From Dehalococcoidales bacterium (GTDB taxonomy: Bacteria > Chloroflexota > Dehalococcoidia > Dehalococcoidales > CSSed11-197), in NCBI GenBank assembly GCA_028717385.1, contig JAQUNW010000001.1:77062-127575 (forward strand): a stretch of 50,514 nucleotides of DNA, given 5' to 3'. A program made the position numbers and the translations under genes. This document shows, piece by piece, positions 33,693-43,100 of this stretch (positions are counted from its first letter, which is position 1; each line of letters starts with the position of its first letter). Below the pieces are notes generated by a model that was not told where the DNA came from, made no database searches, and saw only the letters and a program-made list of their open reading frames with translations.

Positions 33693-34163
33693 ATGGAAAC
33701 ATCCAGCAAAGTTCTGATAGCATTTGGAATAATTCTTGCCGTGCTGGTTATTGGTGTAACCGCCCTGGTGTTTCTCGCCGGTAACGGAGAAACCGAGCTG
33801 CTGCCTGAAGATACTCCGGAAGGAACGGTTCAGCGCTACCTGATCGCTATCCATGAAAGCCATTATCAGGACGCATATGCGTACCTCAAATTTCCAGCCG
33901 ATGACCGGGTCGAATCTTATGAGGACTGGATGCGCATGTCGTTCGGCTGGCCGGATCCTTACCACCAGCGCACCTGGAAAGCTTCCCTTGGTGAATCTGA
34001 AATCACTACAAACAAAGCTACTGTTGGAGTGGTTATCGATACTTTCCGCCCGGGAGGCGTATTCGAAGACCCGGTAAACAGCCAAAATCTTCTCTTTTCG
34101 CTTCAATATGAAAATGGCAAATGGTTTATTACTTCACCGATTTATATCTACTGGATTTATTAG
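33693..34163 (+). CDS. Membrane-anchored extracytoplasmic protein (NTF2-like or similar small domain)
   Basis: A 156-residue protein with one N-terminal membrane helix (residues about 7-30) and a soluble C-terminal domain, presumably outside the membrane. The domain starts TPEGTVQRYLIAIHESHYQDAYAYL near 41-65, which resembles the first helices of NTF2-like/DUF4878-type domains that bind small ligands. It ends in beta strands (LLFSLQYENGKWFITSPIYIYW). The function is unknown. The ATG at 33693 has AGGAGAGG upstream. The gene is followed after 12 bases by the six-repeat membrane protein, so the two are cotranscribed and may work together. Confidence 0.75.
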   Translation: METSSKVLIAFGIILAVLVIGVTALVFLAGNGETELLPEDTPEGTVQRYLIAIHESHYQDAYAYLKFPADDRVESYEDWMRMSFGWPDPYHQRTWKASLGESEITTNKATVGVVIDTFRPGGVFEDPVNSQNLLFSLQYENGKWFITSPIYIYWIY

Positions 34164-34175
34164 GGAGGTAATCAT

Positions 34176-35978
34176 ATGATTCTATCTCTGGCCACGCTTC
34201 TGATTCCCATCCTGATAATATTAGCCATTGTAATGGCGGTCCGCTCAAAAGGTGCTCCGGTTTCCGGCATGGAAGGGGTTTCTATGGCGCGGCATGTATG
34301 GCTCTATCTGCTGACGCTGATTTCATTAGGTATACTGGCAGCCGGGGTAGGCCAGTTGCTCACCCTTTTGTTTGATGTAACTATCAGAAGTTCCTATATT
34401 TCTTCTATTGGCAACCGTCCATTTGACCTGGAAAGGCTCGCGCTTGGCCTTGCCATGATGCTTATCAGCGGCCCCTTATGGTTTTTGTTCTGGAACGGGG
34501 CGCGTCGCCGGATTATACAAAACCCAGCCGAGGGCGACTCGATAATCCGCAAACTGTTTCTTTCCCTGGTGATTCTGGTAGCTGCTTTAATCTTCCTCCC
34601 AACTCTTGCCAGTGTTTTCCGTTGGCTATTATCCGGAGCAAAGGCAGAAAGTTTTTCTTCCTCCAATCTGGCAACTGTCATCGTAACTGGCATTATCTGG
34701 TTTTATCACTGGCGCGTATCAAAACGTGAAGGATTTTCATCTCCCGCAGCCAGGACTATCCAGAGGTGGTACATATATATTCTTTCCGGTTTCGGCCTCG
34801 TGTGGCTGGCTTCTGGCACTATAGTGTTTGTCACTGTAGCGGCGGAGAGCCTGCCATTCTGGAAAGACAGCTTTATCGGCAGCTCTTTCTGGAATGATGC
34901 CATTATTACCGCCATTACCCAGATAGTTCTCGGTGGAGCAACCTGGTACTTCCACTGGTTCCGGATGGCAAAAGCAGATGTCGAATCCGCCCTTCGCCAG
35001 GTATATTTCTACCTGCTTGCCATCACCGGTGGAGCAGTGCTGACACTAGTTGCCGCAACATTATTCTTCTATAAAACCTTTTACTGGTTTTTTGGAGCCG
35101 CTAACGTATCAGCCGGAGAACATTTCCAGTTTCTTTGCTGGACAGTGCCTTCTATATTGGTAGGAATCGCCATCTGGCTTTACCACCGGTCCCTGGCTCA
35201 GGAAGAAGCAGGCAAGGCCGAAGAAAAACGCGAATCCGCCCGGCGTGTTTATATATATCTCGTGAACTTCCTCGGGCTGGGAACCTCGGTGGCAGGGGTG
35301 GTTATGCTCTTCGGCATATTGCTCTCATTTATTATCAATGCCTTGTCCACTTCGCTCACACCAGCCCCCGGCTGGTGGCGGGATCAGCTGGCCATAAGCC
35401 TGGCACTTCTGCTGGTTGGCTTGCCCTTGCTGTTGTACTACTGGAATATCGCCCTCAAGCGGGCTCACATTGAAGCACTGGTAGAGTGGCGTTCGCTTGC
35501 CCGGCGGATTTTTCTGTATACTGCTATCGGTATCGCCATTATCGCCCTCACTGCTGGTCTGGTAAATATCGTTTACCAGTTAATCAGCGGTGTGCTCGAT
35601 TCAACATCATCGGTGAATATCCTGCGTAATTCCCGGTGGAGCCTACAGGCAATTCTTGCGGCTGCACCTGTACTCATCTATTTCTGGCAGGTTTTAAAAT
35701 CAGACCAGCGCCGAGGCTCCGAAACCGTCCTCGCCCAAAAAGAAGTAACCCTGCTTGCATTCGACCCGGGGCGTAACCTTTCACAGGCGCTCCAGAAACA
35801 ACTCGGGTATAAAATACATCTGCTTCAACTGGAAGCCGGGCCATATGAAACTGTGCCCCGGTTAACCGAGGAAGGAATAGCGCTACTATCCCTGGATATA
35901 CAATCTTCCCTTGGTGATAAATTAATGGTTGTTGTTACGGGTGATAAAACACAAATTCTCCCTTACCGGGCAGATTAA
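34176..35978 (+). CDS. Multi-pass membrane protein with six tandem DUF5671-like modules
   Basis: A 600-residue protein made of repeated units of about 75-95 residues. Each begins with a short Arg-rich stretch and R.(V/I/L)(W/Y/F).YL, then a helix, an outer loop of 20-30 residues, and a second helix ending in W.FHW, W.YHR or L.YYW. I count six starts: about residues 38 (RHVWLYLL), 125 (IRKLFL), 198 (IQRWYIYIL), 272 (LRQVYFYLL), 355 (ARRVYIYLV) and 437 (ARRIFLYT). This fits DUF5671 duplicated to about 12-13 helices. A soluble C-terminal domain (about 508-600) follows. The function is unknown. GAGGT precedes the ATG at 34176. The gene converges on the giant-protein operon through a shared terminator region. 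Confidence 0.83.
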   Translation: MILSLATLLIPILIILAIVMAVRSKGAPVSGMEGVSMARHVWLYLLTLISLGILAAGVGQLLTLLFDVTIRSSYISSIGNRPFDLERLALGLAMMLISGPLWFLFWNGARRRIIQNPAEGDSIIRKLFLSLVILVAALIFLPTLASVFRWLLSGAKAESFSSSNLATVIVTGIIWFYHWRVSKREGFSSPAARTIQRWYIYILSGFGLVWLASGTIVFVTVAAESLPFWKDSFIGSSFWNDAIITAITQIVLGGATWYFHWFRMAKADVESALRQVYFYLLAITGGAVLTLVAATLFFYKTFYWFFGAANVSAGEHFQFLCWTVPSILVGIAIWLYHRSLAQEEAGKAEEKRESARRVYIYLVNFLGLGTSVAGVVMLFGILLSFIINALSTSLTPAPGWWRDQLAISLALLLVGLPLLLYYWNIALKRAHIEALVEWRSLARRIFLYTAIGIAIIALTAGLVNIVYQLISGVLDSTSSVNILRNSRWSLQAILAAAPVLIYFWQVLKSDQRRGSETVLAQKEVTLLAFDPGRNLSQALQKQLGYKIHLLQLEAGPYETVPRLTEEGIALLSLDIQSSLGDKLMVVVTGDKTQILPYRAD

Positions 35979-35998
35979 CTCATAGCTCGCATAAACAA

Positions 35999-36025
35999 TT
36001 AAAGGCGGGCAATACCCGCCTTTAA
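35999..36025. terminator. Terminator hairpin between convergent operons
   Basis: A perfect 11-base inverted repeat (35999-36009 and 36015-36025) with a 5-base loop; the core is AAAGGCGGG/CCCGCCTTT. It lies 20 bases after the six-repeat membrane protein stop. A second, weaker hairpin (GGCGGG at 36048-36053 with CCCGCC at 36063-36068) follows and may serve the opposite strand. Confidence 0.75.
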
Positions 36026-36094
36026 CATTACATAATATATGCTCTCCGGCGGGCTATTATCACCCGCCTGGAACATGTTAATAACAGCTATGAC

Positions 36095-39000
36095 CTACGG
36101 CACCAGTTCAATCGCATCGGCATACACCATTCTCCGGCTATATATCGGTACTACGCCGGGTACGGAAAATACCTCGAATTCCTTGATAAGCAAGCGGTAG
36201 CTCTTAGCGGTATCCGGCAAGGTTATATCTCCTGTCCAGGTGGTGGTTCCAGCGATACTGATTTTCGCGTTAGGCGTAAGTATTACCGGGTTCCAGTCTA
36301 CTGGCTCCCATGCCAGTTCCCCGGCAACCGAAGGGTCAATTCCGTCTCTCACCTTTTCCAGACTGGCTTCAATAGTAGCCGGACCGTCATTTCCACTGGC
36401 CATGCTGTAGCTGTTGCCGGTAACGGAAATATGGCGCAATGCAGAATTAGCCCCGTCCCGGGTTACACTGGCAAACCGGTCGGGAGTGATCTGGGCAAAA
36501 TCAGCCAGTACCACCCGGGAAAGATGTACGTTTTCCCGCGTAGTATCTACCACCGTATCCGGCCCGGTTATTGCCCGGTAAAGCGAATAAGGCTGGTAAC
36601 GGGCCAGCGCCAGACGTATGAACGGAAAATAGGTGTTCCCGGCATCGATTTCCATATCGCAATACCACAGCTTTCTACTAGCATCATAACCCACGGTATG
36701 CCCGGCAACATTAATTTTCAGATTCTGGTCATTGACCTCTTCCAGCAACATGCCGGTTGCCTGGTATTCGCTTTTGGAAAGCTTGAAGGCACCCAGAGTC
36801 GGCATTTCATCGATCGGGCTGGAACGGAATACCGGGTCCATGCCCCATTGGGTAACAAACGGCCGGATTTTTTCCAGCTCCTCATCATTGGAAACGGAGA
36901 TATTGTCCGGACCGGGCCAGATGATTGCCGCCAAAAGCTCGCCATCACCAGAGGTATACCATGGCCTTTCCATGTATATGCGTAAACCCCCGCCCTTGCG
37001 CTCGCTGTTAATGGTAGAATCTCCCTTTCCGCTGACGTTGGTCCGCCAGCTGAAGGTTGGAACAATATAGAGTACTCTGGGTGCAGCCGGCCTGGCGGTA
37101 CTCAACACATCCAGTGTACGCGGTGCCTCAGTTACCCGGGTGACAGGTGTTTCAATATAAGTAATTTCCAGATCCTGGTTTTCCGGTATAGCACCCGGAT
37201 TCTCTTCAGAGCCAGTGCGGCGGATAGTGCCGGACCCGTAATCAATAACATAATCCCCGGATTTAGTCTCCGGGTCCCAGCGCTTGTAGGTAGCTTCTTT
37301 ACCGGCAAGCCGAACTGTTTCGGAACCTTCTACCAGCCCTTCGGAAGACAGTGTAAACGTAGAACTTCCGCTCAGGCGTACGCCTTTGTTTCTCTTGCGA
37401 AAATATTCAGCAAACCGTGTGGTTGCAATAGCAGAATAGGTTATTTGACGGTATTTGGTATCTCCAAATTCGTGCCTGCCTTCCAGATGAATACCTTCTT
37501 CCTCTTCCGGTTTGGTAGCCAGCGGCACCGCCTGCTCAAAAGGTCTCGCGTTTACCGTAAGCACCTTCGGCTCCGGTTCACCAACCGGATCGATGGTTTC
37601 CTGCCAACCGGCCACCATGTCCAGTTTCACCGTACTCTTCCGGCTCACCCGCATCATCCGGTCCTGCAGGGTGGCGAAAGTCTGGCCGATGCTCCTGGAA
37701 ACAAAGAACTGGTTAAATTCAGGGGTTAGAAGCGGTTGGCGGACTGCATGCACCAGGGTGAGTTTCCGCCAGGGTGTAAGCATCCAGTGCCGCCCCTCAA
37801 CTGCCAGCACCAGTGCCGGATTCTCATCCTTGCCGGCTTCCATTATCCAATGAATCAGCCCCATCTGCAGGGCATCTTCCTTGTTCATGGCCGAGCTGAG
37901 TTTGATATTGGCAATTTCCGCCTTGGGCAGAAGTACTTCAAGCACCCTGGAGCCTTCATTAAAGTTGACTTTTGGTAAATCAGATTCGCCGAGTACCAGC
38001 CTGAATGGCAACGCCTGTGGCCACTTTAACCCTTCATCGTATCCGAAACTCACCGGAACCAGCCCGGTTATACCGGAGATGCCTCTTAACACCGCCCGCC
38101 TTGCAAACAGATCTGGCAGCCAGGGAAGTTCAAGTTTATCTTCATCCAAATACGGATGGTTCTGGTTATCCGGATCCGGTACACCAGTTATAATCCCGGA
38201 TTCCTTCGGCACAATTACAGAATAGGCGTTTTCGTCCACCAGACCGCTTTGCATGTCATCGAAAAGGTTGTGTTCTTCAGCCAGGGATTGTGAAACCTTG
38301 GGAGGAACAATATGGCGTTCGCTGACCCCTTCAAAGGGGCGGTCGTAATTACTGCGGATGACCACATGGTCCACCGATTCCCCTTCGGTAATCCGGCTCC
38401 GCATCACCGTTACCGGAGGAGGCACCGGTTCCATGCGCCCATATACCAGGATGTCAGTTGCATGCTGGTCATCCAGGAGCGATTTGTCATTCATATCCAG
38501 CCGGTTGCCGGCAAGATCCACCGCTCTGGCCCGCACCCGGTAGGCGACACCGTAGCGCAGGCGCGGCAGAGAACCCGATATGGGCTTGAAATTTACCTCA
38601 AGCTTGTAGGCTGGGTCTATTTCGTTGCCGGTATAGCTTGGGTTGCCATCTGCATCCAGGGTTTTCCCCGGGCGGGGAGCGCTCAAGCTCCACCCGTTCC
38701 AGTGAAAAAGGCTTTCACCCTGTTTCAAAACATCTGTCGAATCATCTGCTGCAGAAGCAACACTTTCAGATACCCAGCCTTCATCCTTTGCTTTTTCAAC
38801 CAGAGGAGGATCGGGTCTGGTAAATTCGTATATTCCCGAACGTTCGCAGAGGGAATGCCATTTATTGGTAATGGAGTCCCAGATATCTATTGCATAACCG
38901 CGGGTAATGTCTTCTGAGTCCAGGGTAATATCATCACCGCCAGCAAGATTCTGGTTTATCTGATCCTGGCGAACAAAGGTCTTGTGGGTTTGTTCGGCCT

Positions 39001-40120
39001 TGTCGATCCGAACTACAGAAATTCCACCGGCACGAAGGGATGGCACCGAAGACTGGGCAGGGGTATCATCGGTTTTCTTCCAGGATCTGGCTACAGCCAG
39101 CCCGGTAGCAAAATTGAGCATCTTGATGGCAGCGCCTTCAGTATCCACGTGCACCACTTGCCAGCGCCGTTTGTCTTCCAGAGGAAGCATACGGTCGGCA
39201 ATTTCCGGAGCACTGGCTCTGGGCAGCGCATAAAAACCGCTTGCACTTACATGACAGCGGGTTTCCATCCGCCGGTCAGAAGAAGGCAGATTCACCGTAA
39301 CCACTTCACTTTTATTTGGCATCCAGGTAACCAGCACCTGTACCGTATTTGTGGTAGCTATGCGTATAGGAATCGGCACAATCAGGTCATGCACCAGGCC
39401 GAGCCGGCGCAGTAGATGTGGGTAATCTCCCAGTATGCTGATCATGCGGTGAAAATCGATCTCCGGTGGCTTGATGGCAACCCGATTGGTGGTAAAAGGC
39501 TGCAGGAACAGTTTTGCCCGCATGAAAGATTTTGTTATTTCATCGGGGTCGGTAACGCTTCCGCTTTTATTGTAGCCAGCGCGCTCCAGTTCTCCCAGAA
39601 TATCGGCCACCAGTTTTTCTTCGTTAGATCCCCGGTAGCCGATTGCCAGCGGCCGGAATGGGGCACCTGATTCAATCACCAGAGAATCCGCGATGGGAAA
39701 GTCTTCTCCCTGGGTGGTAGCCAGGTTAACATACTGGTTTTTAAGAAACGCCTGGACATTATTAACCGGGAAGGATTGGATCGGCATACTCTTGAAATCC
39801 TTCATTTCATAGGGCTTGAGGGGAGTATTATCGGTAAAAAGTGCTCTCCACAGCTGTGAGTCTGGACGATCTCCCATTCTGGTGGCAGCAACGGGATTAC
39901 CTGTGCCAAATTGAACATGAAAAATTACTTCCCGGCGGTCGCCTAACGGGAAAAGTGTTTCCGGCCAATCCAGGAAATCCACAAAATCTGCCAGTGTGGC
40001 ATTTGTATCGTCGGATTCGAGCCTGGGAGCGGCAAATACAGAAAGCAGGAGCCTTGTTCCTTCCTTTAAATCAATCAATCCGTTGGGTAGCGCGGTCCAG
40101 GTTATAGTTTGCGTATTCAT
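36095..40120 (-). CDS. Giant 1341-residue protein of unknown function, second gene of the operon
   Basis: No family is recognised. The sequence is beta-rich, with few long helices, no clear signal peptide and no membrane helix. An N-terminal region (residues 1-130) reads like a globular domain (TRLLLSVFAAPRLE, FVDFLDWPETLFP). Near 228-255 there is a helical FHRMISILGDYPHLLRRLGLVHDLIVPIP segment. Near 530-545 YRVRARAVDLAGN is a fibronectin-III/Ig-like strand. Near 945-1010 GSETVRLAGKE...YVIDYGSGTIR resembles strand pairs of secreted repeat proteins. The C terminus is beta-rich and ends RRMVYADAIELVP. The ATG has GAGGAG upstream and lies 20 bases after the stop of the 1167-residue gene, so the two are cotranscribed. 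The role may be structural or secreted, but that is inference. Confidence 0.85.
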   Translation of the reverse strand: MNTQTITWTALPNGLIDLKEGTRLLLSVFAAPRLESDDTNATLADFVDFLDWPETLFPLGDRREVIFHVQFGTGNPVAATRMGDRPDSQLWRALFTDNTPLKPYEMKDFKSMPIQSFPVNNVQAFLKNQYVNLATTQGEDFPIADSLVIESGAPFRPLAIGYRGSNEEKLVADILGELERAGYNKSGSVTDPDEITKSFMRAKLFLQPFTTNRVAIKPPEIDFHRMISILGDYPHLLRRLGLVHDLIVPIPIRIATTNTVQVLVTWMPNKSEVVTVNLPSSDRRMETRCHVSASGFYALPRASAPEIADRMLPLEDKRRWQVVHVDTEGAAIKMLNFATGLAVARSWKKTDDTPAQSSVPSLRAGGISVVRIDKAEQTHKTFVRQDQINQNLAGGDDITLDSEDITRGYAIDIWDSITNKWHSLCERSGIYEFTRPDPPLVEKAKDEGWVSESVASAADDSTDVLKQGESLFHWNGWSLSAPRPGKTLDADGNPSYTGNEIDPAYKLEVNFKPISGSLPRLRYGVAYRVRARAVDLAGNRLDMNDKSLLDDQHATDILVYGRMEPVPPPVTVMRSRITEGESVDHVVIRSNYDRPFEGVSERHIVPPKVSQSLAEEHNLFDDMQSGLVDENAYSVIVPKESGIITGVPDPDNQNHPYLDEDKLELPWLPDLFARRAVLRGISGITGLVPVSFGYDEGLKWPQALPFRLVLGESDLPKVNFNEGSRVLEVLLPKAEIANIKLSSAMNKEDALQMGLIHWIMEAGKDENPALVLAVEGRHWMLTPWRKLTLVHAVRQPLLTPEFNQFFVSRSIGQTFATLQDRMMRVSRKSTVKLDMVAGWQETIDPVGEPEPKVLTVNARPFEQAVPLATKPEEEEGIHLEGRHEFGDTKYRQITYSAIATTRFAEYFRKRNKGVRLSGSSTFTLSSEGLVEGSETVRLAGKEATYKRWDPETKSGDYVIDYGSGTIRRTGSEENPGAIPENQDLEITYIETPVTRVTEAPRTLDVLSTARPAAPRVLYIVPTFSWRTNVSGKGDSTINSERKGGGLRIYMERPWYTSGDGELLAAIIWPGPDNISVSNDEELEKIRPFVTQWGMDPVFRSSPIDEMPTLGAFKLSKSEYQATGMLLEEVNDQNLKINVAGHTVGYDASRKLWYCDMEIDAGNTYFPFIRLALARYQPYSLYRAITGPDTVVDTTRENVHLSRVVLADFAQITPDRFASVTRDGANSALRHISVTGNSYSMASGNDGPATIEASLEKVRDGIDPSVAGELAWEPVDWNPVILTPNAKISIAGTTTWTGDITLPDTAKSYRLLIKEFEVFSVPGVVPIYSRRMVYADAIELVP

Positions 40121-40140
40121 ATCTTTCTCCTCAGCCTTTA

Positions 40141-43100
40141 CTAAACCGGAACCTGGGCAAAAGCCCTCGTGTATTCAATCCATTCGTCATTGCTGACAAG
40201 ATCCTGGAAACCACCAATGTTATCGCCTCCGGCTACGGCGGAAAGCTTAACCATTTCGGGTTTTCTACCGCCGGCGACCATGGATTCACTGTCACCGCCG
40301 CCGGCAATTCTGCGCTCAACGGAAAGCTCGACGCTGGCGCTGAAAAACAGAACTTCAACCTTGACAGTTATCTTGGCCTGCCCCCAGAGTTCGTTTGGCG
40401 GCTTCTGGAAGGCCAAACCAAGGTAGAACTCAATGGAAAGGGTAATCAGCCCCAGTATCTTCATCGAGCCGCCCATGCGTATATAGGAAGTGAGCGCTAT
40501 CGTTTCATCCGGCTGGCCAACTTTTTCCATCTCGAAGTAGATGCCGCCGGCAATGTAAATCTTGCCGCTGGCAACACCGATATCGATCGCCATACTGGCT
40601 CCGAATTCAAGCGCCGCTTCGATCCGTTCAACTCCATCAAGGCCGATCTCGATGGCAAAGAAGCCTCCGCCGCCAATGGCAAAAACGGTAAGCAGGAAGG
40701 GTTTCTCCCGCTCGCAGAAATTAAACCGTACCCGGGCAGGGTTGCCGGTGAAGGGTATGGTAAGCTTCACCCCCAGTGACATATTTTGAATGGCAACAAT
40801 ACCTACCGTAATATTGGGAATAGGCAAATTGAGGCCTACACTTGCCTGGGTCGGGGTTATATCTGCACTCATCCCGTTGCCAAAGTTCTTCATGAAGTTC
40901 TTTAACGGGTTGACAAATTCCAGGCATCCGGCAAATTCAGTTTGATCGATGTCGACATCTACATCGGCTTTCTTGCCGGTTTCGGCGGTAAATACAATCT
41001 TGGTGAAATGCAGTTTCAGAAACAGCAGGCTTCCGTTACCGATCATGTTGACCCAGAAATCACGCAGGTCCCCGGATATGTTATATCTAGGCTCGCCGGG
41101 AGGATCCAGCGGTGTGGTGAATACCCCCTTCACCTCCATGCTGGTTAAGGAAGTCGGCTCGAATATTCCCATTGGGTCAGCCTTTACATCCGGCTTCCAG
41201 TCCAGCCGGGTTTCCAGCGCCTGGGGAGGAAGAAGGTTGTTACCGTTCGGGTAGATCACGTGGTTGGTAAGCTTGGGAGTTTTACGGCCGTCTCCCATGG
41301 TAGCCGCCTGGATGATTTCAGCCAGCAGCAAGCCTCCCAAAATCTTCGCTCCAGAAAAGAACTGGTCCGGGTTGAAAGTGGTTGGTACGGTATCCACCGA
41401 GCCACCGACCGGCCCGATACTACGGGACAGCCCTCCGATGTTTATATTGGGGGTAATCACCCCGCCGGATTTGTCTCCGGAGCCGTCGAAGCTTAATCCG
41501 ACTCCGCTTTTCAACTTCGCCCAGACGTAAGCCGGGTTGGAAGCCGGCTGAAAACCGCCAGTAAGATAACTCGGATGTAATTGAATAATCACCGGTCCGG
41601 GTAGTGATCCTCCAGATGTCTGTTCGGCAGCACTGAGGCGCACCTCGGCTTCTTGCCAGGTAGGAAAGAAGCGTGCCTGGGTATCCGGTAGAGCTATATT
41701 GGAAGGGGAAGGAAGCGTTGCTCCGAGGGTAATTATTTTAACTTCTGTGCTGGTATCGCCCGGCTTGCCGCCGGATACTCCATCTTTCTTCGAGCTGGGG
41801 GCAAAGGCAACTTTCTGCCCTTGCAGGGAGCGGTTGCGCCTCTGCTCGTTGGCAGCGGCAGTGTTATAGGCTTCAACTGCTCCTTCCAGGAACGAAACAA
41901 CATCTGCCGGCTGTTGCAATGTCGAAGAGATAAATGCCAGTGGAGTTGTAAATTCACTCTTTTGCCCGTCTCCATCGGTTGCCACCAGATGGAATAAATA
42001 ATCATTGCCGGCAACCCGCGGCCAGAATGCCTTTTGGCCTTGCCCCTCAAGATCATAGGCATCTCCATGCAGACTGGGGTCATCCAGCGAGGGGGTAACC
42101 AGCGTGGTTATCCTGACGCTTTCAAACGGCCACTGTCTGCCCTGGTGGGGCTGTGAAGAGTGTGCCGGATAGGTTTTAACCGGCTGGCGTACCACAATGA
42201 AAAAACGCTGCCGGAGGTACGCAGCCGGTTTCCCGCCAAGGGTGGACGAGCCCGGAACCGCTTGGCATTTGCGTTCGGTAACTTTAACCAGTGTGGCGGA
42301 ATGCCCGGTGGGGAACAAAAAACCCTTGTATACCACACGCACATAAGAGTCTCTTGCCATAGCCGCCAGATGGCGCCATTCAATCACATCCAGGTCGGCA
42401 GCCGCCGGTGCATCCGGCCACTGGCCAATAGTATCCATCCAGGCACCCAAACTGCTTAACATAAAGCGTTCAGCCTGAATGGGTTGTGGCTTGTAGTACT
42501 GCGTTATATTCCCAGGCGGTATGATGTTGTAATCGGAAGTGAGCCGTACCAGTTGCCACCGGTCGTTATTGGTAAGGCTCATTCTGAATGGAGTCAAATC
42601 ATTGGCATCCGGTGTAACAGCGCGGTCAAAACCGGGAGTCCAGATAGCCCGCAGAGTTCGGTACAGCTCTTCCTTTTCATCTACGGTAAAAGTGCCTGTT
42701 TTTTCACCGGTTGTTTTTCGCACTCCCAGCCGTGTATGCCACAACTCGGTAACGTTGTTGTGAGTTACCGTGCTGGAAGCATGCGCCCAGCCGGCATACC
42801 GGTTGGGGGAAATTATCAACTGCCAGGGAACTTCGATGGCTGTCTGCCACCAGAGCGGCTCCGAAGGCTCTTTTCCGGAAACTGTTTCATCCACCGGTAA
42901 TGCTGTAGGCGCAACGCTGAGTTCGTATTTTTCCCAGGAAAGCAGTTCGTTTAAAGTAAACGGAATCGGCGGAGTCCCGGGCGGGATCTTGAATACCAGC
43001 CGGCTCGGTCCGCTGAGCCTGGCAGCCACCGAACCCGGTTGCGGAAGAGGATCAGAACCGCCGGGCGGGTTGGGGGAATTATCCGGGTCTTCGGTATCAT

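Noticed and set aside
36431-39415. Several plus-strand frames of 80-200 residues opposite the giant 1341-residue gene
   Set aside because: They overlap the coding strand of a longer gene with good start and ribosome-binding site, have no recognisable motif, and are expected by chance in higher-G+C DNA.
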